Origin: Sphingopyxis sp. DBS4
GTDB taxonomy: Bacteria > Pseudomonadota > Alphaproteobacteria > Sphingomonadales > Sphingomonadaceae
Direction of reading: 5' to 3'
DNA: 64,000 nucleotides
NCBI RefSeq assembly: GCF_024628865.1
Contig: NZ_CP102384.1
Span: 3,855,001-3,919,000 of the forward strand
Position numbers and translations under genes: made by a program. Shown in pieces: positions 25,243 to 33,531 of the stretch. The notes below the pieces were generated by a model, which ran no database searches, was not told the origin of the DNA, and worked only from the letters and a program-made list of their open reading frames with translations. Each line of letters begins with the position of its first letter. Position 1 is the first letter of the stretch.

Positions 25243-27948
25243 ATGATGACCAGGACAATTTTGCTCGCCAGCGCCGCAGCGGTCGCGACCTTTGCAACGC
25301 CAGCGCTCGCGCAGAGCGATGCTGCGACGCAGTCACCCGCCGCGGAGGATGCTCCGAACGGATCGGACATCGTCGTGACCGGCTCGCGCATTCGTCGCCA
25401 GGATCTCGCGGGCGTCGGCCCCGCGACCGTCGTGTCGGCCGAGCAGATCGAGAACACCGGCGTCGTCAATATCGAGACGGTGCTGCAGCGCCTTCCCGCC
25501 AACGCCGGCTTCGCAGGCAACCAGACCTCCGCCTATTGGGCGAACAATGGATATGGCACGGCGCAGGTGAACCTGCGCGGTCTCGGCATCAAGCGCACGC
25601 TTGTTCTGCTCAACGGCCGCCGCCTCGTCGCGGGCGGCACCGGCGCGAACTCCTCGCCCGATCTTAACATGATCCCGGTCGCGGCGCTCGCGCGCACCGA
25701 TGTGCTCAAGGACGGCGCCTCGGCGATCTATGGCGCCGACGCGATGGCGGGCGTGGTCAACCTCGTGACCCGCACTGACTATGAAGGCCTCGGCCTCAGC
25801 GTGCGCCAAGGCATCACCGAAAAGGGCGATGGCTCGGACTTCACCGCCGACCTCCTGTGGGGCGTCCGCAACGATCGCGGCGGTTTCATGGCGGCGGTCA
25901 CCTATCAGAAGACGAGCGCGGTCAATATGGCAACGCGCGCGCCTTGCTCGCTTGCCGAAACCACGCCCGGCATGCTGAGCTGCGTGAACAGCGCCTCGAC
26001 GATCGGCGGCCGCGCGGTGCTGCCGAACGGCCAGCAGATCAACTTCAATCAGGTGCTGGGCGGTAACGGCAACTTCTTCGAGCCGTACAGCGCTGCCAAG
26101 CACAACTTCAACTCGAACCCGTTCCTCAACGCGGTGAGCCCGGTCGAGCGCGTGAGCACGGCGTTTTTCGCCGACTATGACATCACTGACAATATCGAGG
26201 CGTTCGGCGAATTCCTTTACACCTTCCGCAAGTCGAATCAGATCGCGACGCCCGGAACGCTGCGCAACCTCTCGATCGCGGCGAGCAATCCCACCAATCC
26301 GACGGGGCAGAATATCGTCCTCATCCAGCGCCGCCTCGCCGAGCCCGGCCCGCGCCAATTCTTCCAGGAAACCGATACCTGGCAGGGTACGTTTGGCCTC
26401 CGCGGCAAGCTCTCTAACGATTGGGGATGGGAAATCGCGGGCGCCTTCGGCCGCAACACCGCGGTCGATGGTTCGACCAACATCGCCAATCTCGAGCGAG
26501 TGGCGAATTCCCTCGATACGACCAAGTGCAGTCTTGCTGCCGGTGCCACGATCCCCTGCGCCGACTATCTCGGGTTCGGCGACCTGACCCCGGAGGTTCT
26601 CGACTATATCCTGTTCACGTCGCGCGACCGCGGCGGCAACGAGCTTGCGACGGTCACCGCCGATATCAACGGCGATCTCTTCAAGCTGCCCGCAGGCCCC
26701 GTCTCCTTCGCGGCGGGTGTCGTCTATCGCAAGGAAAAGGGTTGGCGCGATCCCGATCCGCTGACGGTGCTCGGTATTGCCAACACCAACCAGCAGGATC
26801 CGATCTCCGGAACGAGCACGGCGAAGGAAGCCTATCTCGAACTGTCGGTGCCCGTTCTGGCCGACACACCCTTCTTCCAGTCGCTTACCCTCGACGGCGC
26901 GGTTCGCTACTCGAACTACGACCTGTTCGGCAGCGACTGGAACTACAAGGGGAGCGTCGACTGGGTCATCAATGACAGCTTCCGCCTGCGCGGCACCTAC
27001 GGCACCGGCTTTCGCATTCCGAACGTCCCCGAATTGTTCGGCGGCGTCTCCGAGGGCAATCTGACGACCACCGACCCCTGCTCGCGCTATTCGACCAGCG
27101 GCAATGCGACACTGATCGCCAATTGTCAGGCGTCGGGCGTGCCGGCCAATTATGTTCAGCTCGGTACAACGATCCTGACAACGGTCGGCGGCAACGAGAA
27201 TCTGAAACCCGAAAGCTCGACGACCTGGACCGTCGGGACGGTGATTTCACCGAAGGGACTGGTTCCGGGACTCTCGCTCACTGCCGACTGGTTCGACATC
27301 AAGATCAAGGATGCGATCCGTGCTATTCCGGGCTCGACAAAGCTCAGCATTTGTTATGCGAGCCAGAATCTTTCGCATCCCTTCTGCGAAGATTTTACCC
27401 GCAGCCCGTTGACCGGCGAGGTTACCTTCCTCTCCGCGCAACCGATCAACACGGGCCGCGAAGAAATGAACGGCCTCGATCTGGGTCTCGTTTACAACAA
27501 TGACATCGGCAGCGTGAACGTCTCGCTCGACGTCAACGTGACCTATCTCAACAAATATGTGGTCCTGCCTTTCCCCGGCGGCGCGCCGATCGACTTCGAC
27601 GGCTTTATCGGCGGCGGCAATGGCGGCTATCCGAAATGGCGCGGCTATGGCGTGCTGACCGCTGAAAAGGACGGGGTCAGCGCGACCTGGTCGACCCAGT
27701 GGATCGGCAAGGCGACCGACTTCAATGCGGCCCCCGGCGACATCGGCTACAGCACGCCGAATGTCTTCTACCACAATCTCCAGGTCGCTTTCGAAATCGA
27801 CGAGAAGACCCGGTTCCAGGTCGGTGTCGACAATCTTTTCGATCGCAAGGCGCCCTATATCCAGAGCTTCACCGATGCGAACACCGACACGATGACCTAT
27901 GACCTGCTCGGACGGCGTTTCTACGTCGGCTTCCGCACCGCGTTCTGA
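25243..27948 (+). CDS. TonB-dependent outer-membrane receptor
   Basis: Large receptor of 901 aa. Signal peptide to about residue 24 (ATFATPALAQ), TonB-box-like DIVVTGSRIRRQDL, plug domain with QVNLRGLGIKRTLVLLNGRR and VLKDGASAIYGADAMAGVVN, and a long barrel ending in YVGFRTAF with terminal Phe. The family with -VVTGSRI- and two Cys pairs in extracellular loops (for example APCSLAETTPGMLSC) is common in sphingomonads. It is followed after 11 bp by two PepSY membrane proteins, a usual pairing for receptors of metal complexes. A GntR operator-like palindrome precedes it. The ligand is unknown. Confidence 0.9.
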   Translation: MMTRTILLASAAAVATFATPALAQSDAATQSPAAEDAPNGSDIVVTGSRIRRQDLAGVGPATVVSAEQIENTGVVNIETVLQRLPANAGFAGNQTSAYWANNGYGTAQVNLRGLGIKRTLVLLNGRRLVAGGTGANSSPDLNMIPVAALARTDVLKDGASAIYGADAMAGVVNLVTRTDYEGLGLSVRQGITEKGDGSDFTADLLWGVRNDRGGFMAAVTYQKTSAVNMATRAPCSLAETTPGMLSCVNSASTIGGRAVLPNGQQINFNQVLGGNGNFFEPYSAAKHNFNSNPFLNAVSPVERVSTAFFADYDITDNIEAFGEFLYTFRKSNQIATPGTLRNLSIAASNPTNPTGQNIVLIQRRLAEPGPRQFFQETDTWQGTFGLRGKLSNDWGWEIAGAFGRNTAVDGSTNIANLERVANSLDTTKCSLAAGATIPCADYLGFGDLTPEVLDYILFTSRDRGGNELATVTADINGDLFKLPAGPVSFAAGVVYRKEKGWRDPDPLTVLGIANTNQQDPISGTSTAKEAYLELSVPVLADTPFFQSLTLDGAVRYSNYDLFGSDWNYKGSVDWVINDSFRLRGTYGTGFRIPNVPELFGGVSEGNLTTTDPCSRYSTSGNATLIANCQASGVPANYVQLGTTILTTVGGNENLKPESSTTWTVGTVISPKGLVPGLSLTADWFDIKIKDAIRAIPGSTKLSICYASQNLSHPFCEDFTRSPLTGEVTFLSAQPINTGREEMNGLDLGLVYNNDIGSVNVSLDVNVTYLNKYVVLPFPGGAPIDFDGFIGGGNGGYPKWRGYGVLTAEKDGVSATWSTQWIGKATDFNAAPGDIGYSTPNVFYHNLQVAFEIDEKTRFQVGVDNLFDRKAPYIQSFTDANTDTMTYDLLGRRFYVGFRTAF

Positions 27949-27959
27949 GGGTAATCGAT

Positions 27960-28664
27960 ATGGCGATCCGTTGGCCGCTGCTCGTCCGGCGAACGCATAA
28001 ATGGCTGGCCTTGGTGGTCGGCGTCCAGGCGCTGCTCTGGACGCTGACCGGCTTCTACATGGTGGTCGTGCATATCGACACCATCCATGGCGACCATCTC
28101 GTGCGCGCGCCGATGGTTCAGCCCTTCGACCTCGCGGGCCTCGCGCCGCCGTCGCGGATCGTTGCGGCCGCGCCCGGTGCGTCCGAGGTTCGCTTGCAGC
28201 GGTTCTTCGATCGCCCCGTCTGGCGCGCTGAAACTCCCGAAGGGGCGCGGCTGTTCGATGCCCGCTCGGGTGCGCCGCTGCCTGCGCTTACCGAGTCCCA
28301 GGTCCGCGAGCAGGCGCGGCGCATCTACACCGGCGACGGCAAGATCGTGTCGGTGCGGCTGTTGACCGAAGCGCCACAGGAAATGCAGTCGCGCAAGCCG
28401 CCCTATTGGCAGGTCGAGTTCGAGGGCTGGAACCGCCCGACGCTCTATCTGTCGCCGACGACCGGTGAGCTTATCTCGCGCCGGCACGCATTGTGGCGCG
28501 TGTTCGACTTCGCGTGGATGCTCCACATCATGGACTATGATGAGCGGACCGACGTCAACAACCCGTTGCTCCGCGTCGCGACCTGGAGCGTCTTCGCGAT
28601 GGCGATCAGCGGGGCGTGGTTGCTGATCTGGTCCTTCAAACGCCGCAAGAGGAAGCAGGCATGA
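27960..28664 (+). CDS. PepSY-TM domain inner-membrane protein
   Basis: Protein of 234 aa. It has an N-terminal helix beginning RRTHKWLALVVGVQALLWTL, a periplasmic domain with PepSY-like ESQVREQARRIYTGDGKI and PYWQVEFEGWNRPTLYLSPT, and a second helix near the C-terminus after WMLHIMDY. PepSY-TM proteins next to TonB receptors are thought to help release or reduce iron or other metals in the periplasm. It overlaps the next gene by 4 bp. Confidence 0.82.
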   Translation: MAIRWPLLVRRTHKWLALVVGVQALLWTLTGFYMVVVHIDTIHGDHLVRAPMVQPFDLAGLAPPSRIVAAAPGASEVRLQRFFDRPVWRAETPEGARLFDARSGAPLPALTESQVREQARRIYTGDGKIVSVRLLTEAPQEMQSRKPPYWQVEFEGWNRPTLYLSPTTGELISRRHALWRVFDFAWMLHIMDYDERTDVNNPLLRVATWSVFAMAISGAWLLIWSFKRRKRKQA

Positions 28665-29395
28665 AACGCATCCGACTGACGCCGCTCTTCTTCCGGCGCA
28701 TCCACAAATGGGTCGGGCTGATCCTGGGTCTCCAGTTCCTGCTCTGGGCGCTCAGCGGATCGGTGATGGCGCTGCTCGACAAGGATAAGGTCGGCGGGCA
28801 CGGCGGCGGGATGTCGCATGCGCATCCACTGCCACCGGGGGAATATTTCGACGTGGCGGCCCTGCCGCGCGGCGAACCTGTCACGGGCGTGATCCTTCGC
28901 GATCTCGGAACCCGGCCGGTCTATGAAGTGCGCTCCGCAAAAGGCGTCCGTCTCGTCGACGCGACAAGCGGCGAGCACATCCGGGTCGACGAGGCCATGG
29001 CGCGCGAAGTCGCCTCCATGATGAACGAGGCGCCGATCCGAGAGGTGAGCGTAATCGCCAAGCCGAACCTCGAATCGCGCGATCATGAGGGGGCGATGTG
29101 GCGCGTCGATTTCGCGGACGACGAGAACAGCAGCGCCTATGTCTCGCTCGATACCGCCCGCTTTCTCGTGATGCGCGGCGATACCTGGCGCACATGGGAC
29201 TTCTTCTGGATGCTCCACAATATGGACTATATCAACCGGTCGAGCTTCAACCACCCGCTGATCATCTTCGTCGCCTTCGGTGTACTATGGCTGTCGGGAA
29301 CCGGCTTCTACCTGCTGTTCAAAAGCTTCAGCAAAGCCGACTTCCGTTGGCTGCGCCGGCGCCGCAAGCCGGTCGTGGTCACCCGCACCGGCTGA
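28661..29395 (+). CDS. PepSY-TM domain inner-membrane protein
   Basis: Protein of 244 aa, paralogue of the gene before it: RRIHKWVGLILGLQFLLWAL at the N-terminus, a periplasmic loop with a His-rich start (GGHGGGMSHAHPLPPG), then AMWRVDFADDENSSAYVSLD, FFWMLHNMDYINRSSFNHP and a final membrane helix. Both genes share the W-M-L-H-x-M-D-Y motif, so the His and Met are probably functional, for haem or metal. The stop lies 6 bp before the end of the convergent GntR gene. Confidence 0.82.
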   Translation: MKRIRLTPLFFRRIHKWVGLILGLQFLLWALSGSVMALLDKDKVGGHGGGMSHAHPLPPGEYFDVAALPRGEPVTGVILRDLGTRPVYEVRSAKGVRLVDATSGEHIRVDEAMAREVASMMNEAPIREVSVIAKPNLESRDHEGAMWRVDFADDENSSAYVSLDTARFLVMRGDTWRTWDFFWMLHNMDYINRSSFNHPLIIFVAFGVLWLSGTGFYLLFKSFSKADFRWLRRRRKPVVVTRTG

Positions 29396-29401
29396 CCGGC
29401 C

Positions 29402-30103
29402 TCAATCGTCGATCGAAAAGGCGGCTGACAGCTCGAAGCGTGTTCCGGGGTGTGTCAGCCAGGCATGCGACACAAGGCGCGAGCGGCTCCAAGTCCGGCG
29501 CGTCATCTGGAGCACCGGTTCGCCGTCGGACAATCCCAGCATGCCGCGCATCCGCTCGTCGGGCATCGTCGAGCAAACGCGATGCTCGACCCGTTCGAGC
29601 GGTGCAATGCGCGTCAGATATTCATTTGGTGTCATCCGCGTGAAGTCGAGCGTGCCATAGTCGGGGGCGATCGACGCGAGAACGAACCTCTCTTCTATCT
29701 GTATCGGAAATTCGGCTTCGTGATGGACGATGATCGAATGGAACAATTTCGTGCCCACGGACACCTCGAGCAGCGGCGCCGTCTCTACATTGGCGCGCTC
29801 TTCGCGGTTCTGGATCACGCGGGCGCGGTACGCATGACCGCGCTCCCGGATTTCCTCGGCGATGTTGCGGATTTCAATCATCTGGCCGATCGGCTTTGGC
29901 TCTGCGATGAACGATCCGCTGCCGGCGCGCCGCACGACGACGCCCGCCGCCTGCAACTCGCGTAGAGCGCGGTTCGCGGTCATCCGCGAAACGTCGAACT
30001 GCTGAACCAGCTCCGCTTCCGACGGCACCCGGTCTCCTGGGTTGAGGCGGCCGTCCCGCACTGCATCGCAAATGCTTTGCTTGATGGCGACGTACCGGGG
30101 CAT
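29402..30103 (-). CDS. GntR-family regulator, HutC subfamily with UTRA domain
   Basis: Regulator of 233 aa. N-terminal winged helix (IKQSICDAVRDGRLNPGDRV, PSEAELVQQFDVSRMTANRA, GSGSFIAEP) and C-terminal UTRA ligand-binding domain with EIRNIAEEIRERGHAYRARV and FHSIIVHHEAEFPIQIEERF. This is typical of HutC, where the ligand is urocanate, but UTRA regulators answer to many small molecules. GGGAGG about 8 nt before ATG 30103 supports this start. An 18-bp imperfect palindrome lies about 90 bp upstream, indicating autoregulation, and a related site lies before the receptor at 25243. Confidence 0.88.
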   Translation of the reverse strand: MPRYVAIKQSICDAVRDGRLNPGDRVPSEAELVQQFDVSRMTANRALRELQAAGVVVRRAGSGSFIAEPKPIGQMIEIRNIAEEIRERGHAYRARVIQNREERANVETAPLLEVSVGTKLFHSIIVHHEAEFPIQIEERFVLASIAPDYGTLDFTRMTPNEYLTRIAPLERVEHRVCSTMPDERMRGMLGLSDGEPVLQMTRRTWSRSRLVSHAWLTHPGTRFELSAAFSIDD

Positions 30104-30193
30104 CACCTCGCCTCCCGTCTCTTCGGGCGGCCGGGTTGCCTCGCGGGGCCGAGATTCTGAAGCGGGGGATTTTCGAGTGAGCGAAGGGTTCAT

Positions 30194-30211
30194 AAGTCGT
30201 CTATACAACTT
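30194..30211. promoter_or_regulatory. Operator-like palindrome before the HutC-type gene
   Basis: AAGTCGTCTATACAACTT is an 18-bp imperfect palindrome with core GTCTATAC, matching GT-n-TA-n-AC, the same form as the site at 25186-25195. It sits 91 bp upstream of the chosen start of the HutC-type regulator, where an autoregulatory operator would be expected. Confidence 0.55.
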
Positions 30212-30299
30212 CGCCGACTCCCAGCTAGGTAAAACAGAATGTCACGCGCCGATTGCGCAAAAACTTGCGCGCCAAGCCACTCTCGGTGAGAGCGGGAGA

Positions 30300-31070
30300 C
30301 TAATTGTCTCGATTCCGCTTGCGATCGGGAAAGTAGCGTGCCGGCGTTACACCGGTCAGTTCGCGAAACGAGCGGATAAAGTTACTCGCCGTCCCAAAAC
30401 CGAGTTCGAGCGCGATCGATGTGACCGCCTCGCCCTGCGCCAGCCGCAAGAGCGCGGCCTTGAGCCGAATCTGGTTCCGAAACGCGGTAAAGCCTGTTCC
30501 GGTATCGCGTTGGAACAGCCGCGCAAGGCTTCGGCTCGAGATATGGAGTTGCTCCGACCAGGCTTCGAGGCTCCTCCGGTCGCCGGGATTGCGATCGAGT
30601 GCCGCGGCGATTTGCGCGATACGGGGCGCTGTGACCGACGGGATCGTCAGGGCAGGCGATATTTTCAACGCCATCTCGTCGGCGAAGAGGAAGGCCAGAT
30701 GCCGCTGACGCGCCCCTGCGCCCGTGCCTGCGGCCGCAAAAATGATCTCGCGCATCAAGGGGCTCACGGAAGTTAGCCCGGCTTCTTTCGGCAGCCTCCG
30801 TAGAATGCTGCCGAAACAATATATGCTGTACATCTCGAAACCGCCCGAGGTCTCGACGCGATGCTCATGGTCCGCGGGCAGCCAAACGCCCTGCTGGGGC
30901 GGAACGACCCATTGTCCCTCACGGGTGTGCAATATCATGACCCCCCTGCTCGGGTATATCAGTTGGACTACTGGGTGCCGGTGCCACTCCCCGATGCTTC
31001 GTGCATGGAATGTGGCTCGTTCCACCTCGATCGAGACCGAAGGAGCATTCTTGTCGGATAGTGAATTCAT
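30300..31070 (-). CDS. AraC-family transcriptional regulator with cupin sensor
   Basis: Protein of 256 aa. N-terminal cupin-type sensor (EWHRHPVVQLIYPSRGVMIL, HTREGQWVVPPQQGVWLPAD) and C-terminal AraC domain with SSRSLARLFQRDTG and AVTSIALELGFGTASNFIRS, then TGVTPARYFP. This is the large group of AraC regulators of efflux or detoxification genes. No obvious target is divergent to it, as a conjugation-gene remnant starts right after, so its partner gene may have been lost by the rearrangement there. Confidence 0.85.
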   Translation of the reverse strand: MNSLSDKNAPSVSIEVERATFHARSIGEWHRHPVVQLIYPSRGVMILHTREGQWVVPPQQGVWLPADHEHRVETSGGFEMYSIYCFGSILRRLPKEAGLTSVSPLMREIIFAAAGTGAGARQRHLAFLFADEMALKISPALTIPSVTAPRIAQIAAALDRNPGDRRSLEAWSEQLHISSRSLARLFQRDTGTGFTAFRNQIRLKAALLRLAQGEAVTSIALELGFGTASNFIRSFRELTGVTPARYFPDRKRNRDN

Positions 31071-31205
31071 TATGTCCTGATATCATCTATCGGACATAGT
31101 CTCCAACGCTCAGCATCGTCTTCGCAATCGACGGAGACCTTATGCGCCTATTCGGACTTACCATGCTCGTCCAACTTCCAGCGCGGCTATTTATGTTGAG
31201 GTGCT

Positions 31206-31393
31206 GGTGGCCGAGGGTCCAGCAGGTGCTCTCGGCGATCGATGCGATCGAGGCCGCCGGGCTCGATCCGTGCGAGACGGCGCCGGATCATTGGCGCCAC
31301 ATCGGCAGCCACATCGCCGCCGGCCTGCCGTTCCGGCCCTATGGTCCGGAGCGGCACCGGGCCTGGCTCCAGCGCCAGGCGATCGCGCCATGA
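31206..31393 (+). pseudogene. DUF2840 protein, C-terminal fragment
   Basis: The codons from about WPRVQQVLSAIDAIEAAGLD onward, with APDHWRHIGSHIAAG and RHRAWLQRQAI, match my memory of the C-terminal end of DUF2840 proteins, found in alphaproteobacterial conjugative elements just before the TraF-type peptidase. The N-terminal two thirds are missing; the bases before 31205 have no recognisable match. An open frame starts at 31142, but the first part is not family-like. It overlaps the traF fragment by 4 bp. Confidence 0.65.
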
Positions 31394-31680
31394 ACCGCCG
31401 CTGGCTCCGCGCGACCGCGGCGAGCGCTACGCTCTTCGCGGCGCTGTTCGTCGCCGCGACTGCGCTCGCGCCGCAACCGCGCCTCATCTGGAACGCGAGC
31501 CCGAGCGTCCCGATCGGCTTCTACCGCGTCGATGTCGGCGCCAAGCCCGCGGTCGGCGACCTCATCCTCTTCCACCCGCCCGAGGCGGTCGCGGCGCGTC
31601 TCGCCGTGCGCGGCTATGGCGGCGGTCTCCTGGTCCTATCCGCAGGACGAGCTGATCGCGCTTCGCGCCGCCGAGAGTGA
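31390..31680 (+). pseudogene. traF: Conjugal transfer TraF-type signal peptidase, N-terminal fragment
   Basis: The first 75 or so codons give a TraF/S26 peptidase N-terminus: a membrane helix (ASATLFAALFVAATALA), then PQPRLIWNASPSVPIGFYRV with the serine of the S26 active site, and VGDLILFHPPEAVAARLAVR. After RGYGGG the sequence changes to the 3' part of trbG in another frame, so the catalytic Lys region is gone. The frame closes at 31680 with a nonsense tail. Confidence 0.75.
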
Positions 31681-32023
31681 ACAGGCGCGGCTCGCTCCGG
31701 TTGCAGGCGGGATCGATTTCGCGGCGTTGAGCTTTGCCTATCGCATCTCCGGCGCGAAGGTCCCCTGGCGGCCGGTGCGCGTTTTCGACGATGGGCGCCA
31801 GCTCTTCGTCGAGTTCGGCGCTGCGATCGCAACCGCAGACATGCCCCCGCTGTTCGCGATCGGCGAGAAGGGCGCGGCGGAGCTGCTCAACTACCGGGTC
31901 GACGGCCGTTACATGATCGTCGACAGCCTTTTCGATCGCGCCGAACTCCGGCTGGGGAGCGGGCGCGGCGCCAAGGCCGTGCGGATCGAACGCGAAACGC
32001 CGCGCCCGCGAGGCCGGTCGTGA
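31616..32023 (+). pseudogene. trbG: TrbG (VirB9-like) protein, C-terminal fragment
   Basis: From the junction near 31616 the frame encodes SWSYPQDELIALRAAESEQA, then YRISGAKVPWRPVRVFDDGR, GEKGAAELLNYRVDGRYMIV and DSLFDRAELRLGSG, the C-terminal lobe of TrbG, which forms the outer ring of a type IV secretion channel. The signal peptide and N-terminal lobe are absent. An ATG at 31616 could start a 135-aa piece, but there is no ribosome site. It overlaps trbI by 4 bp, as in intact clusters. Confidence 0.75.
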
Positions 32024-33243
32024 CGGCGCCCGAACAGCCGGGCACAGAAGCTGTGCCCGCCGAGGCCGAGGTTGCGCCGATCGCCCCTGCGAGCCCCGAT
32101 GCGTTCCGCTTGGCGGGTGAGACGCCGCGGGTCATGCGTCTGTCGCGGAAAACGCTGGCGGTTATCGGCGGGGCCGGCGGCATCGCGATCGCGGCATCGC
32201 TCATGTGGGCGCTGCGCACCCCGGCCCCGGCCGAGCGGCAGGAACTCTATGAAGCGAGCAACAATGCGAGGCCCGATGCGGTCACCGGAGCGCCCGCCGA
32301 TTATGGCGCCGTGCCGAAGCTCGGTCCGCCGCTCCCCGGCGACCTCGGCCGGCCGATCGTTGCGGCGCAGGGCAGCGGCGAAGCCATCCCCGTCCCGCCG
32401 ATCGGCGCGGAAGGGGGCAATCCTCCCGATCCGCGCGTGGCGGCCGCCGAACAGGCGCGGCAGCGGGCACTGCAGGAGCGCGAGAGCGCCCAGACGAGCC
32501 GGCTCTTTCTGGGGGGCGGAACCGCAAGTTCCGCAGCAACAGATATTGTGCCCGCCGAGGCGGCCGCACCCGAACAGGCGGCGGAGCCTCGCACGGCCAA
32601 TGAGGGGCGGCGTCAGTTTCTGGCGTCGGGTTCGAAAAGGCCCCTCGAAAGTGGCGAGCGCCTGATCGCCCCGAGTTCCGCGCTGGTCGTCCAGGCCGGG
32701 ACTGTCATTCCGGCAGCGCTCATCACGGGCATACGCTCGGACCTGCCGGGCCAGATCAGCGCGCAGGTGACGCAGAACATCTATGACAGTCCGACCGGGC
32801 GTATCCTGCTCATCCCGCAAGGGTCGCGGTTGATCGGCGAATATGACAGCGAGATCGCGGCGGGACAGAGCCGGGTGCTCCTCGCATGGGATCGCCTCAT
32901 CTTGCCCGGCGGACGATCGATCCGCCTCGAACGGCAGCCCGGCGCCGACGCCGCAGGCATGTCGGGGCTGGAGGATCGGGTGAACAATCATTGGGGCCGG
33001 ATGGTTCGCGCCGCGCTCGTCTCGACCCTGCTCGGGGTCGGGAGCGAGCTCAGCGTCGGCGGCGACGACGAACTCGCCCGGGCGCTCCGCTACGGGATGC
33101 AGGACAGCACGAGCCAGGCCGGGCGCCGCATCGTCGAGCGCGAACTGGCGGTGCGTCCGACGCTCACCATCCGACCGGGTTTCGCGCTCCGTGTGATCGT
33201 CACCCGCGACCTCATTCTCGAGCCGCAGGCGGATTGGCGATGA
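32020..33243 (+). CDS. trbI: Conjugal transfer protein TrbI (VirB10-like)
   Basis: Protein of 407 aa spanning both membranes in a type IV secretion channel. A short cytoplasmic part, one membrane helix (VIGGAGGIAIAASLMWAL, about 47-66), a Pro/Ala/Gln-rich linker and the C-terminal VirB10 domain (about 210-400) with SSALVVQAGTVIPAALITGI, QNIYDSPTGRILLIPQGSRL and RPGFALRVIVTRDL. The start is GTG overlapping the trbG stop. The gene looks intact but most partners (TrbB-F, J, L) are missing in this window, so it is a leftover rather than part of a working system. Confidence 0.88.
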   Translation: MTAPEQPGTEAVPAEAEVAPIAPASPDAFRLAGETPRVMRLSRKTLAVIGGAGGIAIAASLMWALRTPAPAERQELYEASNNARPDAVTGAPADYGAVPKLGPPLPGDLGRPIVAAQGSGEAIPVPPIGAEGGNPPDPRVAAAEQARQRALQERESAQTSRLFLGGGTASSAATDIVPAEAAAPEQAAEPRTANEGRRQFLASGSKRPLESGERLIAPSSALVVQAGTVIPAALITGIRSDLPGQISAQVTQNIYDSPTGRILLIPQGSRLIGEYDSEIAAGQSRVLLAWDRLILPGGRSIRLERQPGADAAGMSGLEDRVNNHWGRMVRAALVSTLLGVGSELSVGGDDELARALRYGMQDSTSQAGRRIVERELAVRPTLTIRPGFALRVIVTRDLILEPQADWR

Positions 33244-33455
33244 GTCGGCTGCGACTTGGGCCGATCGTTGAGGAGAAGCCGGTCAAGGCTACTGTTGAAC
33301 TCACGGGCAAGCTTGCGCGCGATCTCGCCGACTATGCTGCGGCACATGCGAAGGAAAATGGCCTGTCGGAGCCGTTGTCGATCGAACGGCTCATACCGCC
33401 GATGCTGGAACGGTTCGTCGCGACCGATCGCGGTTTTGCGAGGGCGCGGCATTAG
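33240..33455 (+). CDS. DUF2274 small protein of the Trb cluster
   Basis: Protein of 71 aa with KATVELTGKLARDLADYAAA and SIERLIPPMLERFVATDRGF, typical of DUF2274 proteins encoded directly after trbI in alphaproteobacterial conjugative elements. It overlaps the trbI stop by 4 bp. The function is not known; the ribbon-like N-terminus and helices suggest a small DNA-binding or regulatory protein. Confidence 0.85.
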   Translation: MSRLRLGPIVEEKPVKATVELTGKLARDLADYAAAHAKENGLSEPLSIERLIPPMLERFVATDRGFARARH

Positions 33456-33531
33456 GCGGCTGAAAGTCTCTTGTAAGCTGGGCCCTTATCGCCGTGGGAG
33501 ATATTCTCGCGCTATCTTGAGCCTCTCAACG

